Source: Parvularcula sp039822105
GTDB lineage: Bacteria > Pseudomonadota > Alphaproteobacteria > Caulobacterales > Parvularculaceae
DNA length: 64,000 bases
NCBI GenBank assembly: GCA_039822105.1
Contig: JBCBMW010000008.1
Coordinates: forward strand, 85,481 to 149,480
Direction: 5' to 3'
Shown piece after piece: positions 27,421 through 37,476 of this stretch (positions within the stretch are counted from its first letter, which is position 1; every line of letters begins with the position of its first letter). A program made the position numbers and the translations under genes. The notes under the pieces were generated by a model. That model ran no database searches, was not told where the DNA came from, and saw only the letters and a program-made list of their open reading frames with translations.

Positions 27421-28185
27421 CTATGCAGACTTGCGACGACGGCTTGAGTTGAAGCCAATGCCAGCAAGGCCAGAGAGAAGCAGCACAGCTGCGCCTGGGA
27501 TCGGTGTCTCTGTCACGGTGATCGAACCGATAGCGAAGCCAGATGGAACGGCTGGATCGGTCGGCACGATCTCGAACACCATGCCCACAAGGCCACCAAG
27601 GTCGATGTTGTCACCTTCCGTACCCGAACCACCGTTATTGAAGGTGTACGTCACACCGTCGACGATCATGTCGAACGAGCCGCATGGACCTTCGGCCGTG
27701 TTCGGCTGCGAGCAAGGATTGTCGTTGCCAGCATTGAGATCGATGAAGTCGAACGAGACCTCACGGTTGAACGTGAAGATCAGCGACTCGCGTGAGGAGC
27801 TTTGGATCTGATCATCGCGGCCCGACTGGTCGAGCGGCGAAATCACAGCGAGGCCGGAGTCAGCTGGCGACAGGTCCTGGAGGATCGAGGTGACAACCGT
27901 ATCAGGCTCATTGGCATCTGGGCGGTAGTAACCCACGGCGGTCACAGAGAGGCCTGATGCGTCGACATAGGTGAAGCCCGCGGCCTCATCTTGGACGCAA
28001 AGATCGCCGCCAGAAACAGAAATGCCGTTGCACTTGTTGCCGACGTCGCTGCCGAAATCAAAGTTGCCAGTCGGCATGTCCGCGCCAGGGTTTTGGAACG
28101 TGTAAGTGACCGACGCTGCGTGTGCTGCGCCTGCCATGGCCAAAACGCCGAGTGATGCAGCAGCGCCTGCGAGAAGCTTTTTCAT
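27421..28185 (-). CDS. VPLPA-CTERM exported protein, tandem paralogue A
   Basis: A 254-residue secreted protein: signal peptide (MKKLLAGAAASLGVLAMAGAAHA), a beta-rich body with Cys-containing loops (NKCNGISVSGGDLCVQ; GNDNPCSQPNTAEGPCGSF) and a C-terminal sorting tail PIPGAAVLLLSGLAGIGFNSSRRR, which is a VPLPA-CTERM-type signal (proline motif, membrane helix, arginines). Such proteins are expected to be processed by an exosortase-like system and placed at the cell surface. It closely resembles the next gene (28370-29071) along its whole length, so the two arose by tandem duplication. Molecular role unknown. Confidence 0.88.
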   Translation of the reverse strand: MKKLLAGAAASLGVLAMAGAAHAASVTYTFQNPGADMPTGNFDFGSDVGNKCNGISVSGGDLCVQDEAAGFTYVDASGLSVTAVGYYRPDANEPDTVVTSILQDLSPADSGLAVISPLDQSGRDDQIQSSSRESLIFTFNREVSFDFIDLNAGNDNPCSQPNTAEGPCGSFDMIVDGVTYTFNNGGSGTEGDNIDLGGLVGMVFEIVPTDPAVPSGFAIGSITVTETPIPGAAVLLLSGLAGIGFNSSRRRKSA

Positions 28186-28319
28186 GAATGATTCCCCTCA
28201 TTCCCCGAAATTTGCGACTTGATAGTATCACATTTCTTCGGATTCAATCAATAGCGTTAACAGGCTGGAAAGCTTGTCGCGGCCGCAGGGGGCTGCGGTC
28301 GCCTCTCAGGCACGAAAAA

Positions 28320-28345
28320 GGGCATGGAGACGTCGCTCCATGCCC
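28320..28345 (-). terminator. terminator after VPLPA-CTERM paralogue B
   Basis: GGGCATGGAG and CTCCATGCCC flank a 6-base loop; the preceding AAAAA on the plus strand is a T-run for the leftward transcript. It is almost the same stem as the one at 27367-27394, showing that gene and terminator were duplicated together. Confidence 0.8.
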
Positions 28346-28369
28346 CATCAATTCAGGTGCCAGTTCGGT

Positions 28370-29071
28370 TTAAGCCGAGCGGCGACGACGGCTTGAGTTG
28401 AAGCCGATGCCAGCAAGGCCCGAGAGCAGAAGTGCTGCTGCGCCTGGGATTGGCGTTTCGGCCACAGTGATCGAAGCGATCGCGAAGCCGCCATTCGGGT
28501 CCGTTGCGACAAACTCAAACGAGTTGCCGATGATGCTGTCAAAGACCATGTCGTCGATCGCTGTGTAAGAGCCAAACAGCGAGCCGTTCACGAAGAGGTC
28601 GAACGTGCCGCAAGGGCCTTCACCGCCAGGGTTGGCGCATTCGCGGTCAGCACCAGCGTTGAAGTCCATGGCTTCGAGCGAGACTTCCGTCCCAAATTCG
28701 AACAGGATCGACTCGCCGGCCGAGTACTGCACCTGGTCGTCAGAAGAACCTTCGCCAGGCGACACAATCGCAAGGCCCGACGTGTGTGGTGCCAGGTCGA
28801 CCATCAGGTCGGTGATGCCGCCCGAGTTGAACGCCTTGGCAGTCAGGTCGATGCCGTCCTTGGTGTAGGTCAGGCCCAGGTTCTCATCGATCGAGCACAG
28901 GTCGATGCTCGAGATTTTGATGCCGTTGCACTTACCACCGGTGGTGAAGTTGCCGGTTGGCATGTCCGCACCTGGGTTTTCGAACGTGAACGTGACCTCC
29001 GACGCTTGCGCCGCGCCGGCCATAGCCATCACGCCCAAACAAGCCGCCGCGCTCGCAAGAAGCTTCTTCAT
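28370..29071 (-). CDS. VPLPA-CTERM exported protein, tandem paralogue B
   Basis: A 233-residue paralogue of the protein at 27421-28185. Both share the start (MKKLLA.AAA.LGV.AMAGAA), the motif FENPGADMPTGNF, the segment GPCGSFD/GPCGTFD and the tail PIPGAAALLLSGLAGIGFNSSRRR. ATG 29071 has a good AGGGGAAC ribosome site; a longer reading to 29179 would hide the signal peptide. It has the same expected fate: export, then sorting through the VPLPA-CTERM tail. Body divergence between the two is clear, so the duplication is not recent. Confidence 0.88.
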   Translation of the reverse strand: MKKLLASAAACLGVMAMAGAAQASEVTFTFENPGADMPTGNFTTGGKCNGIKISSIDLCSIDENLGLTYTKDGIDLTAKAFNSGGITDLMVDLAPHTSGLAIVSPGEGSSDDQVQYSAGESILFEFGTEVSLEAMDFNAGADRECANPGGEGPCGTFDLFVNGSLFGSYTAIDDMVFDSIIGNSFEFVATDPNGGFAIASITVAETPIPGAAALLLSGLAGIGFNSSRRRRSA

Positions 29072-29210
29072 GATTGTTCCCCTCTTAGGATCCAGTTGTG
29101 GGACAAACATCCCGTGACACTGGATCACAATGCAAAGGGGATGCCGGAGGGCGAGCCGCTTAAGGACAGCAGCCACCAAGTGGCGCCGAATGTCGAGCCG
29201 CCGTTCAAGC

Positions 29211-29897
29211 TTAGCGGTTCAAGCGCTCGAGAAGTTCCTTTTGGAAGTCCTGGCTTTTGGCGAGGCATTGGAGGTTCATGCTATCCGCCCAGCGCGTGGT
29301 GTAGACAAAGGCGGCATCGCGGTCGAAGGATTGCGGCTCCTGCCCCTCTTTGATGAGGCCAAAGTCGCGATCGGTGGCGGTGCCGATGCCCTCTTTGCTG
29401 CGGTTCATCACCTCCCGCCCCTGCTCGGTGATCACCGCTTGCTTAAAAGGCTCCGGACACGACGAGGACGATGAGATGTAACGAAAGCCCTGGCCCGGCT
29501 GGATGACATCGGTATCGCGACACAGGAAGTGTCCCTTCGCAGTGAAATAGTCTGTGTACTCAACTTTACGAACCGCACAGTCGGTCAGGACCAAGCCGTC
29601 ATTGTTGCCGTAAGCGCAGCTGGTTTTATTGTCCGAGGACGCATCAATCGCATCACCCGCGGTGCCCACCACATCGACGATGCCGAGCGTTGCGACATTG
29701 AGGCCGATGCTGCTCACCGCACTGACAGCGCGCAAATTCGCCCGGCGCCGATGGGCCGTCACCTCTGCGCCATTGAGCGCAAAAGTCTCATCGGGCTTGC
29801 CGAGATAGGTGGTGAAAGTCGCCGCGGTCGCGCACTCCCCGCTCTCGTCTAAAGACCCGTCGAACGAGTAGCCCTGCCCTTGAGCCAGATGAACCAT
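29211..29897 (-). pseudogene. C-terminal part of a split lipoprotein gene, unknown function
   Basis: An open frame of 228 residues without a signal peptide. Residues about 19-33 (ESGECATAATFTTYLG) match the N-terminal fragment at 30419-30637 (ESGECATASTFTTY). Joining that fragment to this one at the shared motif gives one continuous lipoprotein of about 250 residues, so this looks like the stranded body of a gene split by an inserted AT-rich cassette. The frame itself is intact, so a truncated cytoplasmic product is possible. A helix-prone segment (LRAVSAVSSIGLNVATLG) and several cysteines are visible. Family not recognised. Confidence 0.6.
29805..29846. repeat. 42-base direct repeat, copy 1
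   Basis: Matches 30458-30499 at 38 of 42 positions by eye. It codes for the ESGECATA.TFTTY segment on the minus strand, and it flanks the AT-rich cassette on its left side. Confidence 0.75.
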
Positions 29898-30023
29898 TTT
29901 TTCTATTATTATTTCATATATTTATACGTGCTATATCACGTACAACTGCTATTTTTTTGCCATTTTCTTTATTGATGCGTTAAATCGAAGAAAAATTGAA
30001 AGTGTTGAGGGAGGTAGCGGATA

Positions 30024-30461
30024 ATGAAGTTTGTAAGTTTGTTTGGCTCAATGGTACTCGCCATTGGGGGTTGCGCATCATTGCCAGAAGGTTCAATCGT
30101 TTTGTTCGACGGCGACGAGTGCCCACAAGGGTTTAGCCAGTTGGTGGACGCAGAAGGTCGCTTCTTGAGAGTGGCGGGCCCAGATGTTCCTGTTCGTTCG
30201 ACTGGTGGCCAAAACCAAGTGACTTTGAGTACCGCCAACTTACCACCGCACAAACACAAAAGCGGCTGGGGCGAGACTTACAGCGGACGGCACGGGAACT
30301 CAGGGGGTCGAAATCAAACAGGTTCACAAGGCGTCGATAGTGACAATTACGAGTATCTGACAGATAATGGCCCCGGAAGTAGTGCTCCAATATCCATCAC
30401 TCCGAATTATGTGGCTTTTCAAGCATGTGAAAAAGAAAATGGATCGTTCTGGCAAAAATAG
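30024..30461 (+). CDS. tail-collar-like lipoprotein in an AT-rich cassette
   Basis: A 145-residue protein with a lipoprotein signal (LAIGGCAS) and a region like phage tail-collar / tail-fibre tips: GSIVLFDGDECPQGFSQL, GRFLRVAG, GGQNQVTLSTANLPPHKH and the terminal ITPNYVAFQACEK. Tail-collar domains with lipobox leaders are unusual; the protein could be a surface adhesin or a scavenged phage part. The upstream ~120 bases are very AT-rich (T/A runs at 29896-29990), unlike the surroundings, which points to transfer. GAGGGAGG is a good ribosome site before ATG 30024. Its last bases overlap the antisense lipoprotein fragment. Confidence 0.75.
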   Translation: MKFVSLFGSMVLAIGGCASLPEGSIVLFDGDECPQGFSQLVDAEGRFLRVAGPDVPVRSTGGQNQVTLSTANLPPHKHKSGWGETYSGRHGNSGGRNQTGSQGVDSDNYEYLTDNGPGSSAPISITPNYVAFQACEKENGSFWQK

Positions 30462-30637
30462 GTCGTGAAGGTCGACGCGGTCGCGCACTCACCGCTCTCC
30501 CCCAAATGCTGGCTCAGCCGGTCGTATTGTTTTTGATGGGTCTCGTAATGGGTGGTCGACAGCGTCCGCGCCGTCACGCATCCCGAAAGCACCGTCAGCG
30601 CCAAAAGCCCACATGCCAGCCGCGTGCCCGCCATCAC
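30419..30637 (-). pseudogene. N-terminal fragment of the split lipoprotein gene
   Basis: A 72-residue frame with a clear lipoprotein signal (LLALTVLSGCVTA) followed by THYETHQKQYDRLSQH and the shared ESGECATASTFTTY motif. The last ~12 residues (FCQNDPFSFSHA) are read from the antisense of the tail-collar gene and look like junk, as expected for a gene cut by an insertion. The missing body is probably at 29211-29804. Confidence 0.6.
30458..30499. repeat. 42-base direct repeat, copy 2
   Basis: Partner of 29805-29846. It begins at the stop codon of the tail-collar gene, so the two copies frame the cassette exactly. Confidence 0.75.
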
Positions 30638-31016
30638 CGCTATCTCATCTCCTGCCGATGCGAGGGAGCTAAGCCGACCACCAAGAGTTGCGCAACGACG
30701 GGGAACACGTCGCCTGGGCGGAGCCTAAAGTGCAGATGCCCTCACCCCTCGCTCTCCACGGCCAAGACCGTAGAGCCCACCTCCCCATGTCGAGACCCAG
30801 AGATGGATGCCACGGTCAAGCCGTGGCAGGCGCCCTTTGACCAAACTCAGGCCCGTCATCCCGGACACCGCGAAGCGGTGAGCCGGGACCCATGGCCGAA
30901 CACCCGACAATCAATCCGCACTTAAACGAATGCCCGGCACTGGATCCCGGATAAACGCTCCCGCGCTTTCCGGGATGACGGCTTACCTCGGTTAAAATTA
31001 GAAACCGTGACCGAAG
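30638..31016. other. gene-free region with palindromic repeats
   Basis: No credible gene in about 380 bases. It contains a perfect small hairpin TGCCACGG...CCGTGGCA (30808-30828) and the longer element at 30853-30981. Both are of the type found scattered in alphaproteobacterial chromosomes. Confidence 0.6.
30853..30981. repeat. dispersed palindromic repeat element (about 129 bases)
   Basis: Perfect 13-base terminal inverted arms CCGTCATCCCGGA and TCCGGGATGACGG, with inner imperfect palindromes (GAGCCGGGACCCATGG, TGGATCCCGGAT). The core resembles the GTCATCCCGG repeats seen in many alphaproteobacterial genomes. Only one copy is in the window. Confidence 0.75.
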
Positions 31017-31649
31017 TTAATCCTGCTTTGGGCCGTGCCTCGCAACCAACTTGCGGAGATTTATTTCGGCCTGGGCCAAGCGGGCTGCTATCGGGTCAGG
31101 GCGAGATGAACCACCATAAGAAAAGCGTTCGTGGCTGAGCTCTACTTTGAATTCACCTTCAGCGACCGAATAGGTCTCAATGGCCGCTCGCACAGATTGC
31201 CGTGCTTTGGCTATCTCTTCTAACTCACCCCTCGCACCGGCACCAAAGAAGACCTCCATTCGCGGAAGGAAATCAAAATATCTATACCAAAATTCTTGAT
31301 CAGCGTTCAGCCTTCGGGATTGCGCCAAAATTGAAAGCATTTCGCTACTCTGCCCTCCGGTTATGGACACATCTTGGTCGAATAGTTCCCGAGCAGTCGC
31401 CTCCATTTCACTAGCAGCAATTAGTGGGTTTCTGATGATGGCGAGCTGATCTTTGCCTTTCAAGAAAAGGGAGAGCGCCTCGATGGCCACCTCCCGCTGG
31501 TCGGCCGCATCACGCTCAGTGCGCCATCGTCGAAGTGAAAAGTTGGCCGTGATCGCGACACCGGCCACAAGTGTGCTGGAAGCAATCACCGACCAAGCTT
31601 CAAAGACCGCCAACCAGTCGACATCGCTTGATGAAAAGGGTACTGACAA
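31017..31649 (-). CDS. single-helix membrane protein of unknown function
   Basis: A 210-residue protein with one membrane helix near the N-terminus (about residues 12-35), then a basic stretch (RRWRTERDAADQR) and a mostly helical soluble region up to a C-terminal RLAQAEINLRKLVARH. No family recognised. The start is a TTG 2 bases after the ettA stop, with GGAG from the ettA C-terminal codons acting as ribosome site, so it appears translationally coupled to ettA. Its GC content looks slightly lower than that of its neighbours. Confidence 0.65.
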   Translation of the reverse strand: MSVPFSSSDVDWLAVFEAWSVIASSTLVAGVAITANFSLRRWRTERDAADQREVAIEALSLFLKGKDQLAIIRNPLIAASEMEATARELFDQDVSITGGQSSEMLSILAQSRRLNADQEFWYRYFDFLPRMEVFFGAGARGELEEIAKARQSVRAAIETYSVAEGEFKVELSHERFSYGGSSRPDPIAARLAQAEINLRKLVARHGPKQD

Positions 31650-31651
31650 CC

Positions 31652-33316
<1,665 letters not shown>

Positions 33317-33463
33317 CGGCGCGGGACCTCTCGGAAAACGTTGGGAAGAAGCGCGTGGTTAACCCTCGCCGCCAAGCGGAGCAAGCGCCGCCGCTGCTGC
33401 GATCGCTTCTCAACCTCTGGTGCACATTGAGGTATGCTTATTCGCCTAGAAGAGGTGGCGGAT

Positions 33464-34723
33464 ATGAACGGTTTCACAGATGCGGAATGGGACCGGGTCT
33501 TTGGCTTGCAATGGACCCAGTTCGGCGCCCCGGCACGGCGGTCGAAGAGCGTGGTGCTCTCCAGTTTCAACATCCGAAAGCTTGGCAAACGCGAGAACAA
33601 GTCCGAGCGCGCCTGGACGTTCCTTGCGAGCTACCTGCAGCGATGCGACTTGATCGCGATCCAAGAGGTGCAGGACGATTTGGAGGCCCTCAGCCATCTC
33701 CACGATTTGATGGGTAGACGGAGCTATGGTTTCATCGCCTCGGACACGACCGGCCGCGATGCTCAGCCTCATTCTGGCATGTCGGAGAGGCTCGCTTTCT
33801 TCTACCGCAGGCGCCGCATCGACCGCACGGCGATCGCCTCGGATATCTCCTATGACCGAGCGCCGGTGACCAGGAACATCTTGGAACACCATGATGGCTT
33901 CGCCCGCGCCTTTAAGGCCAAGCACGACGCCGATAACAGGAGTGAGTCGGAGCAAAACGCGCTCGAGCAGGCCTGGAAAGATGGCGGCAAGGTGGGCCCG
34001 CGTCCCCTGCGCAAGAAGGACCCGTTCGTGCTCCCGCACTTCCTCACTTTCATCCGGACACCCCATGCAGCGACGTTTCGCATCGGCGGTCGTGACGATG
34101 CCAAGCCCTATGAGTTCATGGCCGTCAACGCACACCTCCTCTACGGCCACAAGGACAAACAGAAGGAGGAACGCGAGCTAGAGTTCATGGCGCTGCTTGA
34201 ATGGCTGATTTGGCGGGCGAAGAAGCGGGACGTGACCTATGCCAAGGACCTCATCCTGCTGGGTGATCTCAACTTCGATCTTGAAGAGGTGGATGAGCGT
34301 CGCGAATGGGTCGCTAACCTCATTCGCTCACTGAACAAAAACGTGCTGGGCAGCGCCAAGGACCCCCGCGTGTATTTCCCCTTCATCGACGCCCATCCCA
34401 AAGACGGCGATGGTGAGGTGTTTCGTACCAACGCGCGCAAGACCCAGACCTATGATCAGATTGCGGTGTTGAGCCACGACAAACGGCTGCCGGCACCAGG
34501 GGGACGCCACCTCGCTGGACAGGATGCTGACGGGTTCAACTACGGGATGTTCGATTTCGTCGAGCTTTTCGCCCGCGCCGTCCACGGCCAGCGCTTCTCA
34601 AAGCTCAGCGAGGCCAAGAAGAAGGCCCTCTACAAAAAGTTCGAGCACGATGTGAGTGATCACATGCCAATCTGGATACGTCTACCTGTGCCCGCCATGG
34701 GTATGGGCACGTTTGATGCCTGA
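33464..34723 (+). CDS. endonuclease/exonuclease/phosphatase-family protein
   Basis: A protein of about 419 residues with the DNase I-like fold. Motifs are in order: SSFNIRKLG (metal-coordinating Asn), IAIQEVQ (Glu), VNAHLLYGH, LGDLNFD (Asp-Asn pair) and the C-terminal SDHMPIWI catalytic histidine. The family includes nucleases and lipid or sugar phosphatases; the insertion at about residues 140-195 is unusually long. AGAGGTGG before ATG 33464 supports this start over ATG 33434. No signal peptide, so it likely acts in the cytoplasm. Substrate unknown. Confidence 0.87.
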   Translation: MNGFTDAEWDRVFGLQWTQFGAPARRSKSVVLSSFNIRKLGKRENKSERAWTFLASYLQRCDLIAIQEVQDDLEALSHLHDLMGRRSYGFIASDTTGRDAQPHSGMSERLAFFYRRRRIDRTAIASDISYDRAPVTRNILEHHDGFARAFKAKHDADNRSESEQNALEQAWKDGGKVGPRPLRKKDPFVLPHFLTFIRTPHAATFRIGGRDDAKPYEFMAVNAHLLYGHKDKQKEERELEFMALLEWLIWRAKKRDVTYAKDLILLGDLNFDLEEVDERREWVANLIRSLNKNVLGSAKDPRVYFPFIDAHPKDGDGEVFRTNARKTQTYDQIAVLSHDKRLPAPGGRHLAGQDADGFNYGMFDFVELFARAVHGQRFSKLSEAKKKALYKKFEHDVSDHMPIWIRLPVPAMGMGTFDA

Positions 34724-34727
34724 CGGC

Positions 34728-35378
34728 CTAGCCGAGGGTCAAACGCTTCCGTTGGCGTGACGACCGGAGCGCAACCAGGCCCGTCACCAGGAGAAGGCCA
34801 GCAGCGGGTACCGGTGTCGTCACTTGCTCAATCTTGATGGAGTCGAGAAGGCCGCCATAAGTGTTGGCCCGTCCGAGTGCGGAGAACTGAATGGCGTTGT
34901 CCCCTTCCGACGCGGTGAACACCATGTCGATCAGGTTCCAGTCTCGCTGCGTGTTGCTGTTGCCGTCCACGCTATCGACCCACTGCGTCATGGAGAAACT
35001 GTTGCCCATCAGTGAGCCGATCGAGAAGCCAATGCCGTTGTCACCATCACGGCCCGTGCGCGGCTTGTAGGCAAAGGTCATTTTGTAGGTGAGGCCAGCG
35101 ACCAGGTCCACGACCGCGGCCATCGAGCTGTTGGACGATCGACCGTGGCTATCAAGCTCAACATGCTGGGAACCCGTATGGGAGGCCGTGACGACGCCGC
35201 GCTGGATCTCAATGCCGCCGCCCGCGGTGGTCACGAACTGTCCGTGTGAGTCGTAAACGCCCCAGCTTCGACCAATGTTCTGATCATCAAAGTTCTCAAC
35301 GAACACTGCCGCGTCTGCGGCGGTGACCGCGCAGATCGCTGCTGATAGGCTAGCTCCCAGTGCTTTCAACATATCCAT
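34728..35378 (-). CDS. VPLPA-CTERM exported protein
   Basis: About 216 residues: signal peptide (LKALGASLSAAICAVTAADA), a beta-sandwich-like body (FVENFDDQNIGRSWGVYD; DGDNGIGFSIG) of a carbohydrate-binding-like kind, and the C-terminal sorting tail TPVPAAGLLLVTGLVALRSSRQRKR. Starts at ATG 35378 or 35372 are both possible; the second has better spacing from GGGGAGA. Likely displayed or secreted after exosortase-type processing. No catalytic motif seen. Convergent with the nuclease-family gene, with only 4 bases between stops. Confidence 0.85.
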   Translation of the reverse strand: MDMLKALGASLSAAICAVTAADAAVFVENFDDQNIGRSWGVYDSHGQFVTTAGGGIEIQRGVVTASHTGSQHVELDSHGRSSNSSMAAVVDLVAGLTYKMTFAYKPRTGRDGDNGIGFSIGSLMGNSFSMTQWVDSVDGNSNTQRDWNLIDMVFTASEGDNAIQFSALGRANTYGGLLDSIKIEQVTTPVPAAGLLLVTGLVALRSSRQRKRLTLG

Positions 35379-35499
35379 TCTCCCCACGGGGTCCCGCCAC
35401 TTTGTTCATGTACCCCTTGTAAGATAACGGGCGTCGGTTACGCGGATGTGTACGGAATTGGTAAACGCGGCATCTAAAACGGCTGCGTGTTGCACCCCA

Positions 35500-36186
35500 T
35501 CAGGTCAGCCGACGCCAACGTCCGATCAAGGCCGCAAGGGCGGGGAAGAAAAGTACGGCGCTCGGCGGTAACGGCGTGGCCACCACATCGCTCTCTGCAC
35601 TGCTGAAGATACCGCCGAAACCTGCTGTGGGGTCGGCGAAGCCCCCAGCGCCCCCTCGACCGCCAATCGCGGCAAAAGCAACGGAGTGAAGGGATGGCGA
35701 GGAACCGCTCGCGCCGACGCCCGAGAGTGGTGCGCCGCCAGACCTGCCGCCGCCTCCGCGCTCGGCCCCCTGACCGGGCTCACCGCCTTGGCTAACAAGT
35801 TCAGCTATACTGCCAACGGGGTCGTCCGCCCCATCGGCGGGGTCGTCCTCGGCCCATGGGTCAAAGTCCAGCGGCTCCCGCGACACCGCGCTGATCCCAT
35901 CGAGCCCCTCAGCACGTGCCGAGCCGGGCTCGCCGCGTTTGGCATTGGCGTCACCAATGGGGTGTACGGGCGTCGGCTCTGGGCCTGCCCAACGGGCAAA
36001 TCTTGGCTTCTCAGCAGGGCGCGGCGTTCGTTTTTCTGGCGACGGACGAACGAAGGATCCGATCGCGTCCCATCCGCGGGCCAGCCCACCCACGCCGCCT
36101 TCGGAGAACATGGCCTCAGCGAACGCGCCGACAAAGATGACGGCGACAGCAGCGATACCAGCGATGGTCCGCTTCCGCAGGTTCAC
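35500..36186 (-). CDS. low-complexity exported protein with VPLPA-CTERM-like tail
   Basis: A 228-residue protein. An N-terminal signal/anchor helix (IAGIAAVAVIFVGAFAEA) is followed by a long proline-, glycine- and acid-rich disordered region (about residues 45-190, for example RGGGGRSGG) and the tail TPLPPSAVLFFPALAALIGRWRR, which fits a VPLPA-CTERM signal. Such low-complexity bodies are common among CTERM-sorted proteins linked to exopolysaccharide. No enzyme domain is present and the biological role is unknown. Confidence 0.75.
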   Translation of the reverse strand: MNLRKRTIAGIAAVAVIFVGAFAEAMFSEGGVGGLARGWDAIGSFVRPSPEKRTPRPAEKPRFARWAGPEPTPVHPIGDANAKRGEPGSARAEGLDGISAVSREPLDFDPWAEDDPADGADDPVGSIAELVSQGGEPGQGAERGGGGRSGGAPLSGVGASGSSPSLHSVAFAAIGGRGGAGGFADPTAGFGGIFSSAESDVVATPLPPSAVLFFPALAALIGRWRRLT

Positions 36187-36306
36187 ATTCCCTCCCTCGG
36201 CGCAACACGAACGCGCACAGGAAGCCAGACTACCACCTGAGATTTTATCGATCGGTATACGGTCTAGGTAAAGAGCGCATTTACCGTAAACGGATATTCA
36301 CCATGT

Positions 36307-36684
36307 TTACGGGCAAAGGGTGCCGCCGCAGCCCTCAAGCGTCTTCAGCGTGTCGGTAAGCTCCCACGCCTCATCAGACTTGCGCCACACAGAGGCGTAG
36401 CTTCCCGCGGCGAAGTTTTCATCTCCAACCGCCTCACTCCATGCCCCAGTTTCGAGCGCGACGGGCTCAACAGAAGACAGGCGCACACAGATCGCCTCCC
36501 ACGTGACGCTCAGATCACCGGACGAGGCGGGGCGAAGGTTCATCGCTTCACGCGCCGCAACGATGCCCGCGACATCGGGCGACACGTCAGCTGAATCACA
36601 GAGCGGTAGGCCAAGGTTCTCACTCCGCTCGCACGCCGAAAGGGTAAGGCTGACCGCCAGCAAAGCGCCGCAACTGATCCGCAT
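36307..36684 (-). CDS. small lipoprotein of unknown function
   Basis: A 125-residue protein with a lipobox (LTLSAC, Cys18) and cysteines that could form disulfides (C29, C67, C118, C123). The C-terminal strand-turn SYASVWRKSDEAWELTDTL resembles the last strands of NTF2/DUF4440-type folds, so it may be a secreted member of that group, but the match is short. It lies 10 bases downstream of rlmJ on the same strand. Confidence 0.7.
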   Translation of the reverse strand: MRISCGALLAVSLTLSACERSENLGLPLCDSADVSPDVAGIVAAREAMNLRPASSGDLSVTWEAICVRLSSVEPVALETGAWSEAVGDENFAAGSYASVWRKSDEAWELTDTLKTLEGCGGTLCP

Positions 36685-36694
36685 GTCTCGTTCC

Positions 36695-37465
36695 TTATGC
36701 TTTGCGCAAGACAGGGTCGCCCTGCTCCATCACCCGCTGAAGCGCTGCCTCGGTCCCGTAAGGCGGCGCTACGATAGCGAGGCCAGACCCCACCATGCCA
36801 ACACCGCCCTTAAGGTCAAACTGGACCTCGTGGCGCAGCGCATCGACATCGAGTGCGGCAAAGATCTCTTCATGCCGACCGGCCTTGAGAATGGGGTACC
36901 ACAGAACGATCGCCGCCTCACCCCAGCGCTTGTGGAGGCGCGCTGCAAGTTTGCCGGCAGCTGCGTACTCCGTCTTCACTTCGTAGGACGGATCGATCAG
37001 CACAAGACCCCGCCGTGGCTCGAGCGGGCTCACCGCCAGCGCGCCCTCGTAGCCATCGCGAGCATGAACCTCCGCCTGCGTGCGTTTCATCGCGCGGCGC
37101 AAGGCCGCCACCTCTTGCGGATGCTTCTCCATGAGGACGATGCGGTCCTGCGCACGCAAGACCGATGACGCGACCATGGGGGAGCCAGGATAGGCCACTT
37201 CTCCGTAAGCCGAGCGTGTCAGTTTCAGCGCCTGAAAAAACGCGCCCTCCTGATCCTTGTCGACGAGACCGATGCCCTCTGCCGCCTCCCCGGTCTTTTG
37301 TGCTTCTTCGCCATCAAGATGATAGAGCCCGCGACCGGCATGGGTCTCAAGATAACTGATCCCGCGATCTTTGACCGTCAGCAGCGAGAGGATTTCCGCC
37401 AGCGCCAAATGCTTATGAACATCCGCAGGCCCACCAGCGTGGTAGCTATGCTGGTAGGAGAGCAT
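36695..37465 (-). CDS. rlmJ: 23S rRNA (adenine(2030)-N6)-methyltransferase RlmJ
   Basis: A 256-residue RlmJ family methyltransferase. The diagnostic N-terminus MLSYQHSYHAGGPADVHKH, the SAM-binding LETHAGRG and the N6-adenine catalytic motif (here DPSYE rather than DPPYE) are visible. It methylates A2030 of 23S rRNA. The Pro-to-Ser change in the catalytic loop is a small oddity; the aromatic tyrosine that holds the adenine is kept. Standard length. Neighbours are not functionally linked. Confidence 0.92.
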   Translation of the reverse strand: MLSYQHSYHAGGPADVHKHLALAEILSLLTVKDRGISYLETHAGRGLYHLDGEEAQKTGEAAEGIGLVDKDQEGAFFQALKLTRSAYGEVAYPGSPMVASSVLRAQDRIVLMEKHPQEVAALRRAMKRTQAEVHARDGYEGALAVSPLEPRRGLVLIDPSYEVKTEYAAAGKLAARLHKRWGEAAIVLWYPILKAGRHEEIFAALDVDALRHEVQFDLKGGVGMVGSGLAIVAPPYGTEAALQRVMEQGDPVLRKA

Positions 37466-37476
37466 CGATCAGGTCT

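Noticed and set aside
30638..31016. CRISPR-like repeats
   Set aside because: Only palindromic single-copy elements are seen, with no regularly spaced repeats.
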